Made by a program: the position numbers and the translations under genes. Below, piece after piece: positions 11,896 to 20,985 of a stretch of DNA of 64,000 nucleotides. The notes beneath the pieces are model-generated. The model worked only from the letters and a program-made list of their open reading frames with translations, was not told the origin of the DNA and made no database searches. Source of the DNA: Boletus sp. NGJ (taxonomy: Eukaryota; Basidiomycota; Agaricomycetes; Boletales; Boletaceae); assembly GCA_019096195.1 (NCBI GenBank), contig JAGTXK010000190.1, positions 620,001-684,000 on the forward strand, written 5' to 3'. Numbering within the stretch: position 1 is the first letter of the stretch; each line of letters opens with the position of its first letter.

Positions 11896-13384
11896 TCAGG
11901 CTGCAGCAGGAACAACAGCAGGAGTAGCCGCATTGCTCGCAGTATAGTCCTACTGCTCCGTCAGGATGCTGCATCGCGAACCCTTGAAGGTATTCCACAT
12001 ACCTCCATCTCAGCATCAAGATCAGCAACACTCTTCTGCGGACGCTCAGTACCTTTCCTAGCACGACCTCTTGCCCTCCGGATGCCGCGCGAGGCGGGCC
12101 TAGAGCACCAAATAAGCAAGGTGATAATGACCGAGTTAGGGTATAAGCCAACCTTGCCACTCTCGTGGTGGGAGCGGTGGCAACCACTGTTGCAGGCGGA
12201 GGAGCGACACGAGAAACCAATGACTGAGCTGGCGCTGGACGCGCGGGGTCGACAACAATTTCAATCTTCATGGGTCGTTCTATAATTGATGGACGAGCGC
12301 GGGATAGTGAGCGTTAGTCGGCTGAGTTCTGACGCAAGCAGGCAAGCAAAAAGGGGGACGGATACGAAGAACCCATAACCCAAGCTGTCACCGAGGGGCC
12401 GCTGAATCGTTCATCCACTCTTCAAGAACTCTTCACGACGACGCCGCGTGTATCGAGCCTTCATGTCATGCCCAATCCTGAAATTGGTCAAGCGGTGAAG
12501 ATCTGGAGGACACCGACCCCCGCTCCACAATCCTTGCACCGTACTCAAAACCAAATCCCATGACCGCACCATAAAGTAAGCCCAGATAGCTGGCTGCAGG
12601 CAACATGAATTCCGAAGGGTGATCAGTCCTTCTTTGTGAATCCACGGCTGTAATCCACCGCATGCATGAGACAGCAAGTGTGGCAGCGAGGACAAGTCAT
12701 GGTCGCCACCACGAAGACCGTCAACTCGCACTTTTCAGCGCCTGAGGTGTGTCGTCCCCAAGTATCTTTGAAAGTGGGCTCCGACCAGCATTGCATGGCA
12801 ACGGTGACCTCTGAACTTCAGGGGCTGCTTGCTCCCAAGAACGGAGACGGAGGAAAGCAGATAAGAAAGTGGCGATACTAACTCCCATCGATGAGGCGGT
12901 TGTTGTACTGTTGGTACGCCTTGGTACCATCTCCTTTTCTCTGGAAGTGAACCGCGGCAATCCCTTTTGACCGGCCGGCACTGTCATAGTGTAAAGTGAC
13001 ATCGCGAAGAGGGCCAACAGTGGAATGGAAGAGTTCCTTGATAGGAATGTCAGCAATGAAAGTGGTGCCAAGTGTCGACGAAAATTATATACCTTGATTT
13101 GGACTTCATTCACATCCGCAGGGAGATTGGAGACAATAATTTTGTCAGCGGGCTGAGAGGAAGGGGCGGCTGCAGCGACCACTTTTGCAGCAGCTGCGTT
13201 CTGAGCGGCGGCACGGGTAGCTGCGTTTGCGGGACTACCCAATACCTGGGTTTTGGCTGAAGCACGGCGCCCAACTCGGCGCTGGTTCTTGGGGCGGGTG
13301 GCAATAACCTAAATAATAGGTTGACGACACGAAAAAAAGGCAGTGTAGACGCGCTCTGCTCACCTCGTCAAGAGACTTGTCCAT
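11896..13384 (-). CDS. YRA1: mRNA export adaptor Yra1/ALY (REF family)
   Basis: This is a TREX-associated RNA-binding adaptor that recruits the export receptor to spliced mRNA in the nucleus. It starts MDKSLDE-VIATRPKNQRR, the N-terminal UAP56-binding/REF box with Arg-rich tract. An Ala-rich linker precedes the RRM: KIIVSNLPADVNEVQIK, ELFHSTVGPLRDVTLHYD and SKGIAAVHFQRKGDGTKAY, ending YNNRLIDG-KRPMKIEIVV. The C-terminus is an Arg/Gly-rich stretch (ARPARGIRRARGRARKG) and then a second UAP56 box, LDAEMEDY, followed by an Ala/Pro tail. Five introns are needed. Four are about 55 nt, but the one after RLIDG is 603 nt (12280-12882). Retaining it would stop translation after two extra codons. The gene is head-to-head with the Rpc31-like gene, with 228 bp between the start codons. 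Confidence 0.93.
12280..12882 (-). promoter_or_regulatory. Exceptionally long YRA1 intron, candidate autoregulatory intron
   Basis: The donor GTTAGT (12877-12882) and acceptor ATAG (ending 12280) join GGG-A to AA-CGA. This gives RLIDG-KRPMK, the expected end of the RRM. A CTAAC branch-like site lies at 12313-12317, about 35 nt from the acceptor. At 603 nt it is about tenfold longer than the other introns I placed in the window. It contains minus-strand frames (about 12411-12731) with no recognisable domain. Budding-yeast YRA1 also has one unusually long intron, which it uses to limit its own expression; whether that applies here is inference. Confidence 0.75.
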
Positions 13385-13612
13385 TTTTTGTAGAGTCGAA
13401 CGTAAAGGAATATGCAAAAACGAGGACGTAGACGAGAGTGAGACTTGCTGAGGTGGAGGCAACAACAAAGGGGCGACGCGAAAATGCGAGACGCGGACAA
13501 CACGCTTTATGTTGGAAAGCGGAGTTTCGGGGTTTGAAATTATATTGTGGCTGTGCGTTATTCTCTTGTGCTGTGTGTGGCTGTGAAGGGATATCCACAC
13601 TCATCAAAGGCC

Positions 13613-14527
13613 ATGTCTCGAGGTGGCCGTGGTGGGGGTCGAGGGGGTGGGCGAGGTGGATTCAAGGGAAGCGGCGCTTTCGGCTCAATGCCCCCAATGG
13701 GGCTCACATTCGCCGATATACAAGCAATGTCGCGTGAAGCAGATGCATTGTACCCCGTACGGTTGGAGATCTTGTTTATTGTTCCATGACAACCCCCTGA
13801 TATCCATCTCTGCCCAGCCCTTGGACCCACTGCCTGTGCTTTCGGACTTCTCCGCCGAGGAGAAGAAAATATGCGAGTTGCAGACAGGCTTCATCACCCG
13901 GCTTCGCAAGTCCCCTTATTATGTCGTGGAAACAGTAAAATCGCATGGTCGGGTCATGTTTACCTTGGTAGGTCCCATGCTGATCCACTCGTACAGAGCT
14001 TGAGCGATATTCGGACAAATATCGCCAAACTTCTGCATCTCTTCCTCCTCTCAAACGAAAAGATCTCCACGCACCTTTCTTCCCATCCGAAATATTCGAT
14101 GGTTACTTCAACCCAAAGAAGAAACGGAAAGGTAGTGTCTCTGCTTCCCAGCCGAGTGTCTTGATGCATGTCCCCAGCAGAGCAAAAAGTTAAAGCCTCC
14201 CGTCTGAACCTTGATGAACTAGTGGAAGAGGCAGAGGAACTCGTACGATCCACCAGACTTCACACTCCCCTATTCTTATCGGACCATCCATCAGGAAAAA
14301 AGCGGCGAGGAGCGGTCAGACGCTGGCTCGCAGGCTGCCGAATCGGATTACGATGTTGAGGAGGAATATGACAATGACTACGCCGAAAATTACTTTGACA
14401 ACGGCGAGGGCGACGACCTTGATGACTTGGGCGGGGGTGGTGGAGACGATGGTGGGGGAGGCGAGACTCTTTTTTTTATATTACTTTCCAGTCACCTGCT
14501 CAACCCTTTTCAACAGATTACGACTAG
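13613..14527 (+). CDS. RNA polymerase III subunit Rpc31/RPC7-like
   Basis: This is a specific subunit of RNA polymerase III, acting in the nucleus in initiation at tRNA and 5S genes. It starts with an RGG-rich head (MSRGGRGGGRGG), then GLTFADIQAMSREADALYP, LQTGFITRLRKSPYYVVE, LERYSDKYRQ, LPPLKRKDL and FFPSEIFDGYFNPKKKRK, the core of the Rpc31 family. The C-terminal third is highly acidic (ESDYDVEEEYDNDY, then Glu/Asp/Gly runs). The last intron (about 14452-14516) joins GDD to a final DYD and stop, the short acidic ending expected for the family. Five introns in total; the others are near 13759, 13950, 14133 and 14242. The start lies 228 bp from the YRA1 start on the other strand. Confidence 0.88.
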
Positions 14528-14930
14528 TCTACCTTTTGAATCCAGGCATCTCTCGTTAGGTGTTACGGTAGGTAATCCAACCACATCCTATCGTATCTTG
14601 TCACGATTAGTCAGTCAGTGCTAGTGAACCATGGTTACACCGGTGATATGTACCAATGTGTGTACCTGAGAAGATGATATGGATTGGAATCTTAGCTCTC
14701 CATTCAAACGACTGTCTCCGACTCCGCTGCGAAGGTGTATACGATATGTACGCACGCAGCCGAATCGTAGGCAGTCGTTTCTTCCTCCATCTGCCCTCGG
14801 AAAGGCGACTCAGAGTATGCCAAACACACACGTGACCGTTCGTCATATATTCGCCCAATCAAAGTGGGGGTTGAGTTCGTGGCATCCTCAGCCAACTTAC
14901 CCCAACCCAACATCGCCCGCCGCACCCGCC
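14528..14930. other. Intergenic, 3' of Rpc31-like gene and promoter of the secreted-protein gene
   Basis: This 403-bp gap includes a CCAAT motif at 14855-14859, about 70 bp before the next start codon. I see no coding signal, repeat or RNA gene. Confidence 0.4.
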
Positions 14931-15688
14931 ATGCTGTCCACGGTCCAACTCGTCACCCTCCTTATCGCCCCGCTCGCCGTCCTTGCCTGCGAAGGGGAAT
15001 GTATCACCGATATTACTAAAGAGTACAACGATCTATACAACTCCGTCCTCCTCGACGTCTTGCAAGACATGGCATGTATCCCCGCGCGTTCACCCTTGCT
15101 ATTCTAATATTCATAACATCCCTCCGCGCTCTTTCGTAGGCCGATAAAATAGATGCCCAGTGCATCCCCCCCGCCAACCGTCGCCAGGACTCTATCAGCT
15201 ACTTCACCCCCGTACTCGACGCGTACAACAAGGTATCCTACAATGGATTAGAGCACGCCATATTCCCCTCGTACTTCCATGGCAAATGTCGCTACCCGAA
15301 CGGTACAGTGCCAAACGGTTGCCCGAATCCCGATTGTCCCGTCGTGTGCGGCACGCCTGGGTCCATGGTTCACTTCTTCCCAGTTCTGACCCGGCTCGTG
15401 TTCAACCAAGTCTCGGGGCAGATGACGAACATCACTTCTCCGGGAAGCAAGGCTTATCAACGAGTCAAGAAGATGGTGTCGGCCGACGCGCAGACAAGGC
15501 GACGAGCCCTGTCTCGAGTATCCAGATCCGCAAAACTTGAAGCACGGGCAACGACTGCCATAGAGAAGCAATTCCGGGCCATCATGAAGGACTTTCCGAC
15601 GATGCTGCTGGCCGCGTGTGGTGGTTCGAATCTTTCACAGTGCAGCTGGGAGACGTATATGAAGAAGTTCATCTTGAAATATCCCTGA
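14931..15688 (+). CDS. Small secreted protein, cysteine-containing, function unknown
   Basis: The protein starts MLSTVQLVTLLIAPLAVLAC, a clear signal peptide with cleavage probably around Ala-Cys. The mature part is about 200 residues, with scattered cysteines (CEGEC, AQCIPP, GKCRYP, GCPNPDCPVVCG, AACGG, SQCSWE) and a few N-glycosylation sequons (NGT, NIT, NLS). I recognise no enzyme domain. One intron separates the signal-bearing exon from ADKIDAQC (acceptor near 15139). Frame is kept only if the donor is the non-canonical GCATGT after ...LQDM (about 15071) or a weaker GTCTTG upstream. The gene is flanked by a 1 kb gap. It may be a secreted effector or cell-surface protein, but nothing in the sequence decides this. 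Confidence 0.75.
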
Positions 15689-16678
15689 CGACGTGATGTC
15701 TCGACACGACATCTGACTCGGACTTGATCGCTAGCTCCACCCTCATTTTGATGTGTTTTTCTATTTTGTTTGGAAATCGGAGCTTCTAGTGTACTCGTTG
15801 CGCGATAATTGTGTGAGATTCCCATTGTTGGTGAAGTTTGAAGAACGTCGACGGCGATAGTTCGCACTCGTGGTCTCCGTCCAACAATAAATGCATCATC
15901 GCCATTAGCAACCAAGCATCAATTTCCTCTCGTTCATCGTCTTCTACCGCATGGCGAGTAGGTTTCCACACTTCTTTCGAGAAGCATCTTTAGCCAATCG
16001 ACGACCCTCTGACAACCTCGGACGGTAATCGCTCCCACTGGGGACTTGATTAGTGACCGTGTCGACCCGAGTTGAGCAGTCCAACGCTTTTGTAGTTTGG
16101 ACGTGTTGCAATCCCCCCTGATTCCCGGACTACAACCACCGTAGAGCGTTGGCGACTCCAAAGATCGTTTTAGATCCATCAAGACGGAGGAAGGAACAAG
16201 TAAGGATTACGTTTCAAGTCTTTTTTTTTCCCCCAGATAAGGCCCATGCACGTCTGGCATGTTTGAAGAGCTTCCGTGACTCCGGGAAGCAACCCGTAAC
16301 GTCTGGACTGTGAACAAGTCAGAGAAAGCTAATGACGGTCGACGCACCGGATTTCCGTGGGGGTCAAAGCACAGCAAATCAATCTTTCTATTACGGATGG
16401 TGTTCCAAGCCCATGCGGCGGATTAGATCGAACCGTGACACAGACTCGCAACTTGAATGCAACCCGTGGACACGCGTATGAAAGAGGTTCGACATCCGAC
16501 CGTTAACGTTCGTTCATTCCGCGGTTGTTCCTAGTACCCTACGCCACCCCACACGCGACCGGCAGGAACTTGACGATCGCTCGGCCCCACCCTCATTTTG
16601 TCTTTCATTTTGTGACATATCGCCTGCTATACAGCTTGAGTCATTCTTGTGTGTGTGTTTCGGAAATCCAAATGCGTA
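15689..16678. other. 1 kb intergenic region between convergent genes
   Basis: The region lies between the secreted-protein gene (+) and HOM6 (-) and should contain both 3' UTRs. Short open frames on both strands carry no recognisable domain. I see no tRNA-like box pair, repeat or transposon end. Confidence 0.5.
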
Positions 16679-17975
16679 TTAAAACAACTTCAGTATATCA
16701 CTCCCAACGCCCATGGCCGTAACCGCGTTGCCTGCACCAGCACCTTGAATGAGGAGCGGCCGCACTCCGTATCGTTCGGTGTGGAACATGATGATATTGT
16801 CGCTGCCTTGCAAGGACGTGGCAAAGGCATGCGTCTTGGGGTATCTGCTCCAACATGTCCAGTCAGTGAACCCACATACATGTACAGGCGATGCGCACTC
16901 GTAAAGTTTCGCTTCCACCTTGCGTTGCTCCACGTCAATGACGCCGACATAGCGGAGAACGTTTCCTCGTTGGGCTGCTTCATCCCGTTTCGCGGCGATG
17001 TCAGCGTCGAACTCAGGTAGCCTTTGCAAAAACGCTTGCGCGTCTGCGCCTCGCAGCGGGTCGGGAACAAGCGAGGTCGGGTGAACGTCCACGTGTCCGT
17101 TTGGCAACAGGTCGAAGAGGTCAGGGATCATGCGAGATAAGATTGTGAGTTTCCGTGCTACGTCGGCGCCATTGAGATCGTCGCCTGGATTGGGTTCCTG
17201 TGCATCGTGTCACTGGTCGTCACCACAGACGCCCCCGTCCCACTCGGGGCACTCACGGTGTACCCATTTGCCTTGGCGACTTGCACGATGGACGAGAACG
17301 AAGGACCGCCTTCGTCGCCGTTAGAGTACTCGTTGAAGATATAACTCAACGTGCCCGAAAAAACACCCTCAATCTTCTTCACCTGTCCAACGCAAGTCCA
17401 GTCGTCACATCCACGTTCACCCCCACTCAACAACCACCCACCTTGTCCCCCGTATTTACCAAATCCTTGAGCGTCGAGATGATCGGCAACCCAGCACCGA
17501 CGGTTGCTTCGTTGTAAAACACCCCGCGTCCCTTCATCCAATCTCCAGCCGCCCCAACGATTCGCTTATACAGCTCCAGGCTGCCCGAAAACGCCTTCTT
17601 GTTCGGCGTCACGACGTGGATGCCAGCGTCCAAAAAACGCGGATACGTTTCGGCGACAGCTTCGGACGCGGTATTGTCCACGAGGGCGACTTTGCCTGGT
17701 TTGCGCTGTGCCAGGCTGGAGAGGGCGTCGAGCAGGACGTCCAGGCTCGCTGGCTGCGCACTGGGATCATCGTCGAGTGCGGCGGTTCCCTGCGAGGGCC
17801 GGAAGGAGGCAGTGCCATCCGTGAAGAGGAGCATCTTGCGGGAATTGGAGATGGCGGCGATGCTCACGGGGTAAGGAATGTCCCCTTCGATAAGCTGCTG
17901 GAGGAACGCCGAGCCTACACCACCAAGCCCGACGATGGCAAGGTGGAGGGTATGCTCACGATCGACTCTGCTCAT
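16679..17975 (-). CDS. HOM6: Homoserine dehydrogenase
   Basis: This enzyme reduces aspartate semialdehyde to homoserine, the branch to threonine and methionine, in the cytosol. It starts MSRVDREHTLHLAIVGLGGVG with the nucleotide-binding GxGGVG loop. VALVDNTASEAVAETYP, GIHVVTPNKKAFSG and YNEATVGAGLPIISTLKDL form the family signature around the substrate site. VKKIEGVFSGTLSYIFNEYS follows the first intron, then EPNPGDDLNGADVARKLTIL and the C-terminal VRPLLIQGAGAGNAVTAMG. The protein is monofunctional, with no aspartate kinase domain, as in other fungi. Introns lie near 17395-17455, 17197-17258 and 16856-16907; each restores a conserved junction. An upstream in-frame ATG near 18110 is less likely, since the family starts close to MSRVDRE. 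Confidence 0.95.
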
Positions 17976-19755
17976 GGTGGTGGAGGCTGCGCGTGTATTG
18001 AAGTGGGATAGTTGATAATCTTGGGGATGGCGCCGCAGTGAAAATCCAGCAGACTTGGAGGGCAGTGTTAGATGAGCGCGACGATCAGATGGTGGAGGTA
18101 CTGACAGCACAGCGATTGATAGGCAGAAACTTGTTCCGCGTCGGGCATGCCAAGCAGTTGCTCGGCCGAAGCTTTGTTAATGGCAGAAACCTCGCTGGAT
18201 ATCTGGCGTGCATCCGAGTCTCTCCGCCAGGCGTGCCAGCCCATGCCACGGGATCTCAAGTTACAAGCTTTCCCACAAATTTCAAACAAACTTCTATTGC
18301 ATTCAAAACACTTTCGGGTGAAGGAGTGTACTGGTTGAAGAAACTGTAAAACGAGTGGAAGGTGTAGACTACTATGTAGGAAGCGGAAACGCGGTGCAAC
18401 GAGCAATCTAAACTGTAGTGGATAAGGAAATGAACTAACGTGCAAATATGTAGGGTTGGGTCCTCGTTGCACCGACGTGGGGGAGAGGGGGGGGAGGGTA
18501 TTTGTGTACGTTATTTCAATAGGAACACAATGAGCTAGAGACGATCAGTAACAAGAACCAACAGGGAAAAGGGGAGAGGACGCACAACTGGGTCCACTGT
18601 ACACCGGAAAACCAGAATCGCACCATACACATCGCAAAGGGAAAAAGGACATGAGAAGGAGTAAGTGTGACTACAGCACAAAAATGATGGGTATGATGCG
18701 ATGCGATAGTCCGAGCTGGATGGGCCGAGTCGATATTGATACACGGGGGAAAAGCAGGAAAAAAAAAAAAAAAAGAGGAGCTCCGGACACGAGTATCCGG
18801 GGGGCGGGAGAAGAAAGGTGGGCGACCAAGGAGATAAGCAGCCAGGCCACCGTCACTAAAAAGACACGGGGCGAAGAAAATTAGAGGACCGTGAACCCAA
18901 AAAAGGCAAGGCATATAGGCGGAAGCATAAAGGGAGGGGTGATAAAGGAAATATCACGAGTGTCCCAAGATCCAAGAACACAAAAAGGTAGAAAGATGGA
19001 AGCCCTGCACGTGGTACGCAAAGCGCATAAATAAGCAGGGGCAGGCGGATAGTTGTGCTGGTAGGAGAATTGTGGCGCGCAACCTGAACAACGGCAAGGT
19101 CATCGTATACACATGGCTGAGCCGGGGCTTTGAGAGGGTGATTTGGTTTTAAATGTATATGGGCCTCGTCGACTCCTTTTGTACAGACCCGATTTCTCGG
19201 GAACCAAAATAGGAAGCGTGGTGCGATGTGGCGAAAGCATGCAATGCGGAAATGAGCCGGTGATACTGACACATTGAGGTGAGGAAATAAAAGGAGAAAT
19301 TGAAAGAGGTGGGATGCCGGAACGCAAAATCCGCCAGCGTGCGAGGTATGAATATCGACGCTGGACGGGACCCGGATATAAACCTCCGGAGGGTGGAGAG
19401 AGTGCAAGTGTCCTGTGCGAGCGACCGTGACCAGTAGAAAGACCGAGTGATGCAAACCATAGCGAAGAGCGAAACAGTATTCGTTGGGCGACGCCAACCC
19501 CAGGAGAAAGGACCACATGGAAGAACTGATGCCGGAAGTTGCCGAATGAATAATGATATCGGTGAAAAACGGGCGTCCCGGAAGACAGGAGGGGTTGACA
19601 ACTTTAGGATCGGTAATGTGAAACCTTCCGAGGACGGGAGAGGATCACTGTGGGTGGTGAAGTGATATTAGTCTAATGGGGCTGTTCGCCAATACGAATA
19701 GTCTATGCTGCGACGGGTCAGTGACTGGGAGAGTGGGTTGTAATGTGAATTACCT
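17976..19755. other. 1.8 kb without a recognised gene
   Basis: The region holds the HOM6 5' side and the 3' side of the PNRC-like gene. It contains purine-rich tracts, including a run of 15 A at about 18760-18774 and G-rich runs near 18484. Several long minus-strand frames (for example 18856-19518, 220 codons) look like low-complexity aromatic/proline text with no domain. They are best explained as UTR or intergenic sequence. Confidence 0.45.
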
Positions 19756-20985
19756 CTACACTTTTGATGAGAAAAAGGAGTAACCGCTCAGAAAGCGGGA
19801 GGAGGGAGCTCGTCCGGGCTGGGCGAGTTCTGGAACACGGAACTCGCGAAAAAACCCGGCCTTCTCCTTGGCAGCGCGGGTGGCGCTGGGCCCAACCGAG
19901 CTGAATCGTTTCGGCGGGTAGCCAAAGAGTTTCTTGAGCTCTTCCGAGGCATCGGAAGTTGAGGACATATCCTCGTCAAAGGACATGTTGAAGACGCCTT
20001 CGCTTGGCGTGCGATGGTGGTGATTACGTGTTCGTGAGGGTGTCGAGTCGGCGGGGCTGGCAAAGGAAAAACCGTTGAAGGGAGAGAGCGGTGCTGTGCG
20101 AGGACCGTTTAGAGAGAGGCGCTGCCACGTCATGTCCGCAGGGAATTCCCGGGTGGGCGTGGAAGGAGGAGAGCTGTCCTCCACGTCAGTCGTATCATCA
20201 CAAATGGGAAAATCCAATGCAGAGCCCGCGGATGCCCGCCTTTTCTCGATGCGAGGGAATGCGTGAGGATTCGGCGCTGAGCGAGAAAGATTGTTCCGAT
20301 GGGTGGATTGTTTGCCTCTGGGGACGGGAACGGGACGGGGAGCGGGGGAGGGTGTGACAGGTGGGCAGGCTGTGGGGATTCGGCGGCGGGCTAATTTGCC
20401 AGAAGGCAGAGGTGCGAGTGTCGGGGGCAGCTTGATGGGGGCGGTGTTAGAGGGGAAGGGAGGACGGGGGATATTATCGGAATCAGAGTCAGAGCTGACA
20501 ATAAAGGGATCGAAAGAGTTTGCGGCAGGATTGGTGTTGCGATGGGCAAACGATGATATGAGGCCCTCTACCTGCGAGGAAGGGGAAGGTTGTCGAACGT
20601 TGTTGCGTCGTGAGTGTCCATGAGTGGAAGAGCTCCTTGTGGAGTGAAAAGAAGCAAGGATGAGAGCAGAGAGAGGGCACAAGTGTGACGAGATCTACCT
20701 TGTCGCACCCTTATCTTTCGGAGGCTTGGATTGTCGGCCACGCGGGGACTTGTCCGGGAGTGGAGTAGGGGCAGGCTTCTCGACCGTGGGGGCAGGGGTG
20801 CGTTTGGGTTTGGGGTGACGTGCATGGTTCTGGCGAGGGGAGTCTGCACGGAGCGGCTTTGATATGGAGAGGATGCCGGGTACTTTGGTGGGCTGGACGA
20901 CGACCGGAGGGGGTGCAGAGGGATGACGGCGGTGGGATGAGGAGGGGGACATTGGGAGGGGGGCGGGATTGCGGACGAGTAGCAT
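19756..20985 (-). CDS. PNRC-motif protein, mRNA decapping-enhancer-like; frame disrupted near the C-terminus
   Basis: This is a disordered Pro/Ser-rich protein. The first exon (start 20985) reads MLLVRNPAPLPMSPSSSHRR, then ILSISKPLRADSPRQNHARH and KSPRGRQSKPPKDKGATR. An intron leads to a second exon with SFDPFIVSSDSDSDNIPRPP and SSTSDASEELKKLFGYPPK. In the frame as read it ends at 19756 with an uninformative tail. A second frame, entered one base off at an A-run (19849-19854 on the plus strand), encodes FFASSVFQNSPSPDELPPPAF and a stop at 19788. That matches the PNRC/Edc1-type consensus F...P.P..LP.P.F that binds the decapping complex. So the true product probably ends at 19788. The family role, mRNA decapping activation, is inferred from this motif. 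Confidence 0.65.

Noticed and set aside
12411-12731. Minus-strand open frames inside the YRA1 intron as a nested gene
   Set aside because: The frames overlap in different registers, show no domain and lie fully within a well-supported intron. They are kept only as intron content.
15625-15640. GGTTCGAATC, resembling a tRNA B box
   Set aside because: It lies inside the secreted-protein coding exon. No matching A box or cloverleaf pairing was found around it.
18516-19518. Several long minus-strand frames
   Set aside because: They arise from purine-rich, low-complexity DNA and have no domain or shared splice pattern. They are more likely UTR or intergenic sequence.
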